Notes: generated by a model not told the origin, from the letters alone. DNA of 64,000 bases from Calendula officinalis (GCA_963853835.1 OY970822.1:16183501-16247500); one strand, 5' to 3'. Positions 48,064 through 59,413 are shown, numbered from the stretch's first letter. Numbers and translations are program-made.

Positions 48064-48195
48064 ATGAGGTCTTTTGTTCTCGACGATGATGATTTTGAGC
48101 TCCTTGAAGAAAACACAGGCTTTAGTCGCTCAAAACTTGTAACTTTGCTGCTCCATTTTGTAATTCAAGTACCATTTCAACACAATTTGTTTTAG
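48064..48195 (+). pseudogene. Short fragment resembling the N-terminal region of SPT6
   Basis: A 43-codon frame starts MRSFVLDDDDFELLEENTGF. Plant SPT6 transcription-elongation factors have a similar acidic 'FVLDxDDYELLxxN...GF' phrase. The match covers only about 20 residues, after which similarity ends. If correct it is a captured exon piece, sense-oriented like the PRL1 fragment. It could be chance. Confidence 0.35.
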
Positions 48196-48391
48196 GCCAG
48201 GCCTTTTTCGTTTGAATCTTTTTGTATACATTGCCTTGTTTTCTTACTTTTAAATCGGCCAATTGGGTCAAACGGCCACCCACGTCAAGCGGCTTAAAAA
48301 ATAAGATTGACCCGATTTTTTATAGATTGTCCCGATTAATACTTGATACTTTGCTTTATCCTAGCAAAGTAATATATATAACCTTTAACTT

Positions 48392-48529
48392 CAACATAGC
48401 TAAAACGGTCCATATTTAAAAAGACGTCAGTTTCGGATTTAAGGAAACTTATGAGATATTCAACATAGGTAAAACAGCTCATATTTAAAAAAACGCAAAT
48501 TTCGAATTTAAGGAAACTTATGAGATACC
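48392..48529. repeat. Tandem duplication, two 69-bp units
   Basis: CAACATAG(C/G)TAAAAC starts each unit and AAGGAAACTTATGAGATA ends it (48392-48460 and 48461-48529). About 85 percent identity. Confidence 0.88.
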
Positions 48530-48652
48530 TTTATTAATCTTTACAAATTAAAATTATAATCACCCACCATCCGCACGACCACAACCAGCAGCCACTATCA
48601 CTACCGTCGTCACCACCCACTACTTGATCCCCATCAAATTTAGTCACATGGT

Positions 48653-48684
48653 ACCCGCGCCACATTGCGCGGGTGACCTGCTAG
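48653..48684 (+). mobile_element. Helitron 3' terminus
   Basis: The hairpin ACCCGCGC-CACATT-GCGCGGGT (48653-48674) is followed by GACCTG and CTAG (48681-48684), then T. A GC hairpin about 6-10 nt before CTAG|T is the Helitron 3' end. The 5' TC end was not located; gene fragments upstream (PRL1-like, SPT6-like) would fit a non-autonomous, gene-capturing Helitron. Confidence 0.72.
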
Positions 48685-48813
48685 TCCTTTTATATTAACG
48701 TTAATCCTAAAATCAGTTACATCCTTAATTTTTATCTTTTATCACTAATTCCATCAAGTTTATCATACTTTCGTCCAACGAAAAAGTAACATTCTAGAAT
48801 TATGAAATCAATT

Positions 48814-49129
48814 GCCAATATATATGTCATGATCATTCATGATATGGCAAATCAGTTACAGAAAACAAAAAGTGTGAGTACTTCATACAAATCAAATAAT
48901 CATGCAGCAAGTAGGTGAAAATAAATTGCATCAATGGACTTTTATACTTAATAACTAATCACTATTATTTTAAAAATTCAAAAACTCATATTTATCCAAA
49001 TAAACAATTCAATAAAAAATAATAATTTTTTAATAGCCAATATATATATATCATGATCATATCATGATATGGCAAATCAGTTACAGAAAACAAAAAGTGT
49101 GAGTACTTCATACAAATAATAATCATGCA
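48814..49129. repeat. Direct repeat (about 93 bp) upstream of the AVT1 fragment
   Basis: 48814-48906 and 49036-49129 share GCCAATATATAT, TCATGATC, ATGATATGGCAAATCAGTTA, CAGAAAACAAAAAGTGTGAG and TACTTCATACAAAT. About 95 percent identical apart from small indels. They flank 130 bp of AT-rich sequence. Confidence 0.9.
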
Positions 49130-49192
49130 CTCTTTGCGTTTGCCTGTTTTTTTGGAGGGACATCTATTTAAAGTCGTTGCCGATAGTCTATA

Positions 49193-49850
49193 ATGAGCAC
49201 CGCTAGTTCTCAGATCACCGAAAATCAACTTACACAATCACCTGCAGGCAACACTTTCTTGGGGACATGCTTCAATGGCATGAATACGCTTCTTGCTCTT
49301 GGTAAATATCCATAATCTTTCTTCTCATATAAAGATTTAAACTTGATATCATATTTTCCATCTGTTTTTGTTTTTCAGGTCTTGGAATGGTATCAGTCCC
49401 TTATGCACTCTCCAAAGGAGGGTGGGTCAGCTTAATAATACTAATATTAATCGCAACGATATATTTTTATATTGGGTTACTTCTACGGAAGTGCATGGAC
49501 ACCAACGATGAAGTTACAACCTACCCGGCTATAGGCCAGGAGGCCTTTGGGAGAACCGGGAGGTTTATAGTTACATCCTTTATGTATCTTGAACTTTTCC
49601 TATCGGCGGTCGAGTTCCTAACCATGGAGGGTGACCATTTACAAATGTTGTTTCCTATTGTAAGTTTTGACATTCTTGGACTAAAACTTGGAGGGAAACA
49701 ATGTTTTGTTTTGGCTGCTGCACTTGTGGTGTTGCCCACAACATGCTTGAGAAATCTAGGTGTCTTGGCCCTTGTTTCCGCTGGTGGGGTATTGGCTTCG
49801 ATGGCTGTGTTTGTTGTGTTTTATGACAGTGCTTTCGAGGGAATTGGAAC
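49193..49850 (+). pseudogene. AVT1-like vacuolar amino-acid transporter, 5' fragment (exons 1 and 2)
   Basis: Exon 1 (49193-49301) starts at ATG and encodes MSTASSQITENQLTQSPAGN, then TFLGTCFNGMNTLLALG. A 77-bp intron (GTAAAT...TTTTTCAG, 49302-49378) follows, spliced in phase within a Gly codon. Exon 2 continues GLGMVSVPYALSKGGWVSLI, with membrane helices through FVVFYDSAFEGIG. This is the N-terminal third of the AAAP/AVT1 family, proton-coupled amino-acid exporters of the vacuole with about 11 helices and 400-plus residues. Coding then runs straight into antisense ZIP sequence near 49850, so the remaining helices are lost. Splice sites and frame are otherwise intact, so the break is recent. 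Confidence 0.83.
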
Positions 49851-50040
49851 GGATGAACGAAACCCGTTGCTAAAATCACTCCGGTAGCGAAGAACTTGAC
49901 CGTCAAGAAGACATTGCATTCGGTACCAAACCATTTAAATTTCTCATCGATTACAGGAAGACAGACGCCGATAGCACCGGCCACAAGAATCGAAGCCACT
50001 GCAATTAACCGGCTTAGGGGGATTTTGATACTTGTCATCA
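49851..50040 (-). pseudogene. Second ZIP exon 1 fragment, antisense and fused to AVT1
   Basis: On the minus strand from about 50030: MTSIKIPLSRLIAVASILVA, then VCLPVIDEKFKWFGTE, then VKFFATGVILATGFVH. It is highly similar to 22975-23285 and to the inverted arm there (shared TACCAAACCATTTAAATTTC). No signal peptide and no downstream helices. The minus-strand ORF that runs from it through antisense AVT1 (to 49655) is an artefact of the fusion. Confidence 0.83.
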
Positions 50041-51035
50041 TCAAATGGATAGACATATGAGTAGAAAGATAGGTATGAACTAATACTATTTCTCTTTCAA
50101 GTATTCTTAGGACCATTAGAGCAAGCGATCGCCAAATGCATGTATGATCATATATAGTAAGTAGGTCATACATGCATTATAAGTTTTTCTGGAAAATATA
50201 CTTATTTGTTCATAATGGTTGGTTAGAACACCTTTAACATGAACAATCGACTTTCATTCAAAAACATGTAAAAATAAATGATTTTAAATACCACGAAAAT
50301 GACTCTCAGTGTGACAATAACTGACACACAAACTACTTTCATTATGGATTAGAGATTACACCAAATTCCAGTTAAAACTTAAAAAAAAAACCCTCCAACC
50401 CGGAAATTCTTACTCAATACTTTATGTTTCTTCTGAAACTTTGGGGATTTTTGTGCTTCGCTACAATTTGGATTTATAATTCGACAACTTCACTGAAATT
50501 CCCTTAATTAAGCAAATGATTTCAAGTCTCGCCTTTATAATTCGGCCACTTCGCTACAATTCCACTTATAGCCTAGTGGTATTGGAGGTTAGTGTAAGGT
50601 GTTAATGGCCAATAGGTTATGGGATCAAGTTGATACATTGGAGTATTTAATGTGGCAAAGAAAAAAAAATTCAACCAAATGACTTATTAGGTTTTTTTTT
50701 TATATCAATTATCATGGAATTAAATTTCCTTGCTGGTGCAAGAAACGTCGGTTTCCATTCATAGTCCCTTTTTTTTGTCAATTCTTATTCCTACAAGAAT
50801 CAACTTAAATACTATATTTATTGTAACTGATAGTATAATTGAATTAAAATATACTGAGTTGATATTTATAACACACAATTTATTTTGATAAATCTAAAAA
50901 ACGTTTTTCTTTTAAAAATTTGGCTTAAGTTGAAGTTTATGGATGGAAGGGTAACTTAAACTGAAAATAAGAATCACGGATTTGTAACTATGTACAAATG
51001 GAAAATATTGAATGTGTAAGGTGTCTACTCATATA
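50041..51035. other. Intergenic sequence with a possible SINE
   Basis: Mostly featureless AT-rich sequence. 50569-50580 (TAGCCTAGTGGT) and 50615-50630 (GGTTATGGGATCAAGT) resemble pol III A and B boxes at the usual spacing, followed by an A-rich run near 50650. This suggests a tRNA-derived SINE, but ends and target duplication were not found. Confidence 0.4.
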
Positions 51036-51847
51036 CAGTGCCGGCCTTGTGCAAAGGTAATGTAGCCTTGGGCCTACAATGAAAAATTAATTGGGACCCA
51101 TATTTATTAAACCCTTATTTATATTTAAAAAAAATAAAATTCTTGCTTTATTGTATCTAATATACATTTACGGTTCATAAACGTGAACTATGAACAGATT
51201 AGACACATTTACGGTTCATAAACGTGAACTATGAACATTAAGCAAGGGGATTGTTATCTTGCACATATTTCATTAAATATATATTTGTATTGCAAACCAG
51301 TTGAGGTCTACATATGGGTTGGTAAAAGTCATTCTCATGGACTCAACCAAATGACCAACACATGTATGAATCTCATTGTTGGGATTTTTTTTTATCCTTC
51401 TCATTCGAATCCCCATGTTGGGAATTTATTGTTTTTTTTTTTTTTTAATAAATTGTATTCTTAATGAAATAACAGCTAATAGTTATTAAATTTATTCAAT
51501 TAATTAAAAATAATAATATCATAGTTAAAGTAAGTTATTTACACCTAATGAAAATAGAGAAAATTAATTAAGATTGATAAACTAACTAGCTAACGTGACC
51601 TAAATCGTTTAATCTGATTTAAAAAAAAAGTCATAAAATAACTGATTTAACATCCCGCTGCGGAGCGCGGGTCAAATTTTACTCGTTTTATACATAATCT
51701 GAACTATTGGGGGAAACATTTTCAAGATCAAATTTTAAAGTACATAATCTTACTTTTTATTATTTATGTTTTGAGTTTTACGATTATGACAGGGGTCCAA
51801 AAAATTAATATTCACTTAGGGTCCCGACAAATTCAGGATCAGCCCTA
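51036..51847. mobile_element. hAT-like non-autonomous element (812 bp), target duplication CTCATATA
   Basis: The left end is CAGTGCCGGCCTTG and the right end GATCAGCCCTA, giving imperfect inverted termini of the (C/T)AGxGCxGxxC type. Perfect 8-bp CTCATATA lies on both sides (51028-51035 and 51848-51855). It contains a 32-bp direct duplication (ACATTTACGGTTCATAAACG at 51169 and 51206) and a GC hairpin with CCCGCTGCGGAGCGCGGG near 51655 that resembles a degraded Helitron end. No transposase. Confidence 0.7.
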
Positions 51848-51855
51848 CTCATATA

Positions 51856-52818
51856 AAACATGACATATGTAATTTACCCTCATCATATTAATATCCAATT
51901 AATTTTGCATGTGGTCCAATCATATATGTAGGCATATAAATAGACTAATTGTATTATGTACACCATCCTAATTGCATATGTTGACATTCTCGTTCCCATC
52001 ACCCCGTTCTGTATTTGGCCTGACCTAACCCGAATAATTTTTATGAGCTCTGTGATTTTTAAACAAATAGAAAAATATTGTTGACTTCGTAAAAAAATGA
52101 AGTCATGGAAATTTGTTGTGAAGGTTTAGCCGTGAAATCTTGACAGAGTTTCCTTTATTTTTCATATTTGTTACATTAACAATAAAAAATTATTTAACTT
52201 CACAGTAAAGGTTTAGATCCAAATTAAATAATTTTAAATTTCATTTTTAAATATTGATCTGATAATGAAAAGCTAATGATAGCAAAAAAAAAAAGTTTTA
52301 TAAATGTCTAAAACGTATGATGAAGGTTTTTATTTAACGAAACTTCATTGTAGATAATCTTTCTCAGTTTCTCTTACGTGTGCGTGTGTGTAAAACATCG
52401 ACCGAACAGAATTTAAAAAAAAAAAATACAAAAAAAAAAACTTTTGAGATTGGTTTTTAATATAAAAACCAGATAAAGTGATATTATTATTTTCTTGGTT
52501 CAAAATCCTCTTCAGATCATGTGTATACACATCCACATGGACCACATATGCTTTTTTACCCTTCGTCTGGAGTTCATTCGTTGGGGAAAAAGGGGCATTT
52601 TTTGCATATATATTCCCACCTAAATTTATATACAGTAATTGCATAATATCCCAAAAGCAAGCATAAAGACAATTGTATTACCTATTTTGGGAAGCAATGC
52701 ACATGATGCTACATAACAATAAATAGCTGACAATAAATATGTACGTTAACCAGTTATGAGAACCTGCATAAATTGGGAATATTGATCTCACTTGATCTTA
52801 ATTCTTACTAATGCAAAT
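51856..52818. other. Intergenic sequence containing duplicated block B
   Basis: Contains 51954-52153, the copy of 22514-22764. Unlike copy A it is not followed by a ZIP exon. The rest is AT-rich; the short ORFs near 52350-52660 lack motifs. Confidence 0.5.
51954..52153 (+). repeat. Duplicated block B (copy of 22514-22764)
   Basis: Same order and strand as copy A but about 50 bp shorter. It lies about 1.9 kb to the right of the antisense ZIP fragment. Confidence 0.8.
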
Positions 52819-53487
52819 TGTTAGAACAAATCACAGTTCAACTTATTACTAATGCTGTAGTTAGTACTGATCATGGTTACTACTGATGAAGACTATGGTT
52901 ACTACTGATGGGGCAGAAACACTTGATACTGATGAGTTGATACTGGTGAAGAGTATAACTAACTTACTACTGATCATGCACATATTGAAGAATACTACTG
53001 ATCGTTAATAGTTACTACTGACGTTGGTTTTGAACTTACTACTGATTATCAGAGTTACTACTGATCATCACATTTACTACTGATGATGCATATTTACTAC
53101 TGGTGATTGCAGTTACTACTGATACGCGTATTTGGAAGTAAATCAAGTCCGAGATCTTCACAGAGTTAGTTATAGAATGTTATTCAATGTATATCTTTTA
53201 TTATTCGATGTAAATCAAGTCCTAGAATAACTAGGGTAAATAGTTAGGCTTCAAGGACTGTTATAAATAGTTCCTTACGAATTGTAAACGTACGTGTGTA
53301 TTGTTAATCAATAATATACATTGAAGCTTTTTGTGAATCACTGTGTTCTTAACATTATTCATTGTTCATTCAATATACAGTATTCTATTATTCTTAATAT
53401 ATTAATACAAGTGTTGATCCGCTGCAACTTCTTGTTATTAGTAGATCTGAGTTGACTATAACTTGTTTTGGTTATTCGATCCTGACA
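52819..53487 (+). repeat. 5' LTR of element 3 (669 bp)
   Basis: Starts TGTTAGAACA and ends GATCCTGACA. Ten TACTACTG words lie between 52871 and 53125. The palindrome CCTAGAATAACTAGG is at 53221 and TATAAATAG near 53272. Confidence 0.92.
52871..53125. repeat. Cluster of ten TTACTACTGAT words
   Basis: Irregularly spaced direct copies in the U3 part of the LTR, not a simple tandem array. The same word and its reverse complement recur in the gag coding region at 55500-55980. Confidence 0.9.
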
Positions 53488-53489
53488 AG

Positions 53490-53501
53490 TGGTATCAGAG
53501 C
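53490..53501 (+). promoter_or_regulatory. Primer-binding site of element 3 (iMet tRNA)
   Basis: TGGTATCAGAGC, 2 nt after the LTR; exact match. Confidence 0.93.
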
Positions 53502-53574
53502 TTATTGGTTCTAGATCTACGAATCTTAAGAACAACAAAAAGTTTTAATCTTTAAAACACACAGATTGTTAATC

Positions 53575-56082
53575 ATGACTGATAACAATGAAAGTACTCA
53601 AGCAAATAAAATTCCTATACTCACTCCCAATAACTTTGGAATGTGGAAGAATCGTATTAATCAATACATGCTTATTACTGATTATTCCATGTGGGAAGTT
53701 GTTGTTGAAGGAAACAAAACCGTTCACAATCAAGCAACAAGCTCTGCAACTGAAGCAGACAAACTCAAGTGTGAAAAGGAGAAGAAATACAGAGGAGTTG
53801 AACTCAAAGCTCTAAGCACTCTTCTACTGGCCATTCCTAATGATTATCAACATCTCTTTGTTGAATATGATGATGCAAAGATGTTGTGGCAGGCACTGGA
53901 AAAGAGATTTGTTGGCACCAAAAGCACCAAAAGAAACATGAAGTCTGTACTAAAACAGGGCTTTGAAAATTTCAAAGGCCAAAAGAATGAATCCCTATCT
54001 CAAATCTTTGATAGGTTCAACAAACTCATTGGTGAATTGAATCAAGTTGGTGTGAAACCAGACAATGATGATGTCAATAGAAAGTTTCTCAGATCTCTTG
54101 GAGAAAAATGGTCTATGTACACAGTCATATATAGACAAGGTGATGCTTTGGAAGAAAAGGAGCTGGATGAATTGTACAATGAGCTTAGGGTGTTTGAATC
54201 TGAGGTAAGCTCTAAAACTCCTAATTTATCTTCAAAAAATGCTGCTTTTGTGTCTAGTACAGGAACAGGTCAGGAAACTGCAAAGGCTGCAGATTGTGAA
54301 GATGCTGCAAGAGAATCCTTCTTCACTAGTCATGTGCATATTGCACTAATTAGTGATGATTTGGAACAATTGAATCCTGATGATCTTGAAGAGATGGATC
54401 TTAAGTGGCAGATGGCTATGCTGAGTCTAAGAACCAAAAGGTTCTTGAAGAGGACTGGTAGAACAAACCTTAACTACAACAAAGGTGACAAGGCTGGATT
54501 TGACAAGACTAAAGTCAAATGTTACAACTGTAACAACCTAGGGCACTTTGCTAAAGAATGTCCTCAGCCAGACAAAAGATCAAACTCAACTGCTCTTGTT
54601 TCACAACAAGGACAAGGATATGATTGGAGCTTTCAAACAGAGGAACATGCACAGAATCAAGCCCTCATGGCTTTCACTGATTCTCCTACTAAGGTACATT
54701 CTAAATCTTGCACTCCTGAATGCATTAAAGCATATAAAGATTTAGAAAAACTTAATAAAGAAACACTTGAAGAGATGATTCTAAATAGAAATAGAAGAAT
54801 TGAATATAATGGTTGTATAGCTGATCTTGAAAATCAAATTAAAATTTATAAAATAACTGATCAAAAGATAAAAGAAGAATTGCTACAAACCACTTATGAA
54901 AAAGAACATCTTGAATTAAAATTAAAAGAAACTTTGATCAAACTAGAAGAATATCAAATGGAATTAGAACAAAACAAATTAACCATTAAAAAGTTTGAAA
55001 GAAGTTCTCAAATTGTCAATGAATTAACAAGTAATCAAACCACTGAAAAAGTTGTGCATGGAGTGGGATATCATGCTGTTCCACCTCCAATTAATTTTAT
55101 CCCTCCTCTTAAATCAAGCACAGAAAGAATTTTAGATGATTTAAAAATGACAAATAACTGTGAAACTAGTAATGAAACATCTGAATCAAATGATACATCT
55201 GATGATGATCAAACTACAGACTCAATTGATACAAGTTTTCACACAGCAAAAAGTCAAGATGACTCTCCTAAATATGATGCTGAAAATATACCAAAAATTT
55301 TAAGAAGGGGAAATGAAAGAAATAAAACTCAACTCTTAGATCAAAGAAAACCTGAAGGTGCTAAGGATAAGAAATTAAGATGTATTATTTGCAACAAAGT
55401 AAACCATTTAGCAAAGGATTGTCACTTCAATCCAATTAACTGCAAAGAGTTCAAAGAATTTAAAAATTCTAAAGCAAAAGCAAAAACACAAAGGTTAAAA
55501 GATACTACTGATCCATCAGTAGTAAATAAAACAAAATCTCAAAAATCTGAAACACCAAAATTTGAAAGAAATGCACCAAAGTTTGTGCAAAATAAAAGAG
55601 TTGGAAGCCCAAAGAACAGCAATTATTTCAAAAATAATGGAAAAACAAATCAAAATAAATAATATTTTAATTTTTCCAACACCAGTAGAAACTTTAACAG
55701 GTTTACTACTGATCCTAACCCTAATTACAACGCTGTTGGGTACCAGTACCAAAACACTACTGGTAAAAACCCTAATTTTAAAGATACTACTGCTGCCAAA
55801 CCAAATGTTAAAAACACTACTGGTTATCCTAAACATGGTAATTACCCAAATACTACTGGTCCATCAGTAGTAAAGTATTCAAAAGCTAAATATAATGGGT
55901 ATAGACCAAGGTCAGTAGTAAACTCAGACAATAGTAACAAATCCAAAAGGGCAGTAGTAAAACAAAACACCAGTACTAAACAGGTATGGGTACCAAAAAT
56001 GTTCAAAATTAAATCTTCTAAATTTTACTTTTCAAAGGATGAACCCAAGACATATAAAGCTTGGGTTCCCAAACTTAACTAA
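53575..56082 (+). pseudogene. gag: gag of element 3, with one in-frame stop
   Basis: ATG at 53575 (MTDNNESTQANKIPILTPNN). A UBN2-like capsid region occupies about residues 1-230. The first CCHC (CYNCNNLGHFAKECP) is at about residue 316. A coiled coil spans about 390-490. The second zinc knuckle (CIICNKVNHLAKDCH) is near residue 603. TAA at 55660-55662 ends the open frame, but the same frame then runs open to 56082 and finishes with KAWVPKLN, the usual gag ending. The stop is therefore probably a single point mutation. The final 130 codons are dominated by ACTACTGG/CAGTAGTAA words translated as TTG and SVV. Confidence 0.88.
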
Positions 56083-56096
56083 TCTTTTACTTACTT

Positions 56097-57133
56097 GTGC
56101 AGAGCATTCAGATCCCTGAAGAAGGTAGAATATGGCATATTGATAGTGGATGCTCAAGGCACATGACTGGAAATCTGCAAATTCTTAAGGATTTCAAGTC
56201 ATTTGATGGAGGTTATGTGGCCTTTGGTGAGAACCCAAAGGGAGGTAAGATTACAGGCAAATGTACAGTTACTAATGGTAAAATTACTTTTGATGATGTA
56301 TTTTATGTAGCTGAGCTAAAATACAATCTTGTCAGTGTGTCTCAAGTATGTGATAAAAAGAACAAGATTCTTTTCACTGATATTGAGTGTATCATTCTTT
56401 CTCCTGACTTTGTTTTAGATGAAAAATATGTAGTTTTGAGAACTCCAAGGAGAAACAATGTGTATTGCCTGGATATAGGGGGAGAACTCATTTCTTCAAA
56501 TGAGGTCAACTGCTTTATATCCAAGGCAAACACTACTGAATCAGAACTATGGCATAGAAGGATGTGTCACACAAACTTTAAAAATATGAAAAATTTAGTA
56601 AGAAAGAATTTGGTAATTGGATTACCACAAAAACAGTTCATGTGTGATCATCACTGTGTTGCATGCCTAAAAGGTAAACAACATAAGTCTTCTCACAAGC
56701 CCAAAACTGTAAATTCTATTTCTGTTCCTTTACAACTCTTACATATGGACCTTTTTGGACCTACAAATGTAATGAGCATTGGAAAGAAACAATATTGTCT
56801 TGTTATTACTGATGACTTTTCCAGATATACATGGGTTTTCTTTCTCAGGACAAAAGATGAAACAAGTGAACTCATCAAGAACTTAATTGTTAAACTGGAG
56901 AACACATCTGATCAAAAAGTTAAAGCAATAAGATGTGATAATGGCACAGAATTTAAAAATGCTAACTTAATTAACTTTTGTGATCTTAAAGGTATAGACA
57001 TGCAATACAGCTCACCTAGAACTCCTCAACAAAATGGTGTAGCTGAAAGAAGAAATAGAACCATCATTGAAGCAGCAAGATCAATGCTAGCAGACTCAAA
57101 ATTACCAATTATTTTTTGGGCTGAAGCTGTTAA
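56097..57133 (+). CDS. pol: pol of element 3, protease and integrase part, truncated by LARD B
   Basis: The open frame starts at a GTG inside TTGTGCAG, not at an AUG. Protease WHIDSGCSRHMTG. The integrase zinc finger includes ELWHRRMCH and CVACLKGK. Catalytic Asp residues lie in HMDLFGP and RCDNGTEF, and the Glu in VAERRNR. The sequence breaks after FWAEAVN at 57133, where the LARD B LTR begins; the 12 codons after that are LTR sequence. The frame differs from gag. Confidence 0.92.
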
Positions 57134-59410
57134 TGTAACGACCAGAAATTTTGTGTTAAATAAATTATGAAAAAAATATGATAAATAAGGATAAATCATT
57201 TAAAGAACGTAGAAACTGGTTTCGTGTCATTTGGACATCGTATGAGAAAGTTATGGACGAAACCGTGTCGAAGCAAATGTCAAAAAAATGCAGCCTTGCT
57301 GCATTGAAAAGTTCACGATTGGGAACTAGTTCACGGCGCGAACTTTGCTGAAACAGAATAAAAATCGGGATTTCAGCCATTTTGTGCAATTTAAAACCTA
57401 GAACTCCTCTCTACAAGTGAGTATACGTTTTTGAGTGGAAAAGGTCGTTTGGAGCTGATTTTGGACTCCAAATCACGTGATTCTTCTTCCATTGTTGAAG
57501 ATTAAGGTAAATCTCTACTCCTTTTAGTTATGTATGATGTTTTTGGGTAAAAATGGTGATGTATGTAAATCCTAGTTGGAGGGTTTGTAATGGGTGATGA
57601 AATTGGGTTTATATAACTTAGATCTACAACATATTGTCATGGAAAATGGGTTCATAACATGGATTTGGTGATTATCTAGCTAGTTATGAACTTTATTTGG
57701 GGGAAAATGGTGGTTTGGGTAACCTACCAAGTTATCTTTGGGGAAGATGATTAAGATGAGTGTAGAACACTCTTTGTAAGCTTAAGAACCTTGTGTTCTT
57801 GTTAGATTTGGGTTTTGTTGATGGAAATCTTGAACTAGGGTTTTGAGATTTCACCAAGTTGGATGAACTTGGTGGTTAGGAGTGTTGTTATGGATTGTTT
57901 GGTGATTAGTTATGGATAATAACTAGTTGTTGTGATGATATTGATGGTAGGTCAAGAAGACCTAAAGATTGGTGACATTGCACAAGTTGGAAAGCAAGGA
58001 TTCGTGTGAATGGACACGAATTGGAGTTAGCTTGGCTAAGGTGAGTACATGTGAACTTTTAAGCTGAGTACATAGTAAAAGAGTTTTGAAAATGGATAAT
58101 ATCTATCGAGTCTTTATTAATACATATTTTTAATAAAGAAAGTGATTGGAAAGATAATGAAATTTGATTGAATTGCTAATAGAACATAGTTATTGAAATT
58201 GATGATTTTGCAAGTAAGTGTGATTAGATTAAATGATTAATGAGGTTATTGATAAAAAGTATTAGTAATGATAATGGCTAAAAGAGTATGAAATTGGCTT
58301 TTATTAGTAAGAATTAACAATTAAGCAAATGATAAAGATTTTAAAGTAATAACGTTTATTAGTAAAACATACTAATAAAAGTAGTGTTATCACGTTAAGA
58401 GAACAAGTATGATTTGACTAGTGTTATGTATGAACTCTAGTCAATGTAGAGGTAATATATTTATGAATATGAATAATAAGAAATGAATCTTATTAGTAGA
58501 TTTAAGGATAAAGTATACGATGATAATGATGAGGAAAGATAAATGAAATATGATTATGCTAAAAGAGAATAATATGATAATTAGAATAGATGTATTCTAA
58601 TTTGTGTTTGATTATGAATTGGTGGGGCATAGGCCCGTATTTGATGTTCAATGTGTGTAACAAAAGTATCCGGATAATGATAACCCATTTATGGGGGAGT
58701 GAGATTACTACTTGGGACGGTACCTCCCTGCGCAATGGTAGTATATCTATGAGAACGATAACCCGACAATAGGGGGATTATGATAACCCGCTAAAAAGGG
58801 GGATTACGATAACCCGCGAGACGGGGGATTTGGTGATCTTGGTAAGTTTGGGAGAACCCCAATTACCATGTGATCTTAATGATAACCCACATCGGGGGAG
58901 TTTGCCTTGGAATGATCCGGGGCGTATGTGATAAAAGGGGTAAGCTTAAGGATAGCTTACATGTATGTGATTATGTGATGGGTAAGCTTACGGTTAGCTT
59001 ACTAGTAAGTATGAATAAACGATAAGATAATAAGTTGATAATTAATAAGTGAAAAAAGGAAAGAATTAAATAGTAAGGACTTTTTATTATTTTGAGAATG
59101 GGTCGAAAACCCATGTATATCACGAGACTATTTTTGTCTCACGTACTACTTTGTTTTTGGCTATGTACTCAGGTTCGAGATCGATGGATTAGAGGGTCGC
59201 GGTAGAAGTGGCCTAGTGTTGATTAGCTCGGGAGCTCGTAGGTAGATCCCGTTTATCCTATGGTTATGATATTATAATGTAACACCGGTTTTAATACTCT
59301 GATAAATGTTTTTAAGGTTTTTGTTAAACCGTATTTTGGGAATAATGAACTTGTAATATTTTTATTTAAAAATATGATTTAAAAGGTGTTTTAAAAATTG
59401 AGGTGTTACA
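57134..59410 (+). repeat. 5' LTR of LARD B (2277 bp)
   Basis: TGTAACGACC...GAGGTGTTACA. Contains an inverted-repeat CG word block (57308-57350), a minisatellite of GATAACCC/GGGGGATTA words (58660-58905) and CACGAGAC / CTATGTACTCAGGTT blocks shared with LARD A. Confidence 0.93.
58660..58905. repeat. Minisatellite of GATAACCCGC / AGGGGGATTA words
   Basis: Five or more GATAACCC words alternate with GGGGGA words at about 25-60 bp spacing within the LTR. LARD A has CGGGGGATCCCCG palindromes in the comparable place. Confidence 0.7.
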
Positions 59411-59413
59411 ACT

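Larger units (their letters stand above)
52819..57133 (+). mobile_element. Element 3: Copia retrotransposon, 5' half, cut by LARD B
   Basis: 5' LTR, PBS, gag and the N-terminal half of pol are present. The sequence stops inside integrase at 57133, where LARD B begins. RT, RNase H and the 3' LTR must lie beyond the window. A minus-strand solo LTR of the family is at 21440-21925. Confidence 0.92.

Noticed and set aside
49655..50173. 172-codon minus-strand frame as a chimeric ZIP protein
   Set aside because: Its second half is the antisense of AVT1 exon 2; chance read-through at the fusion point.
57165..57389. 74-codon minus-strand frame found twice (also 62728-62952)
   Set aside because: It lies in the two identical LTRs of LARD B and partly resembles frames in the LARD A LTR; no motif.
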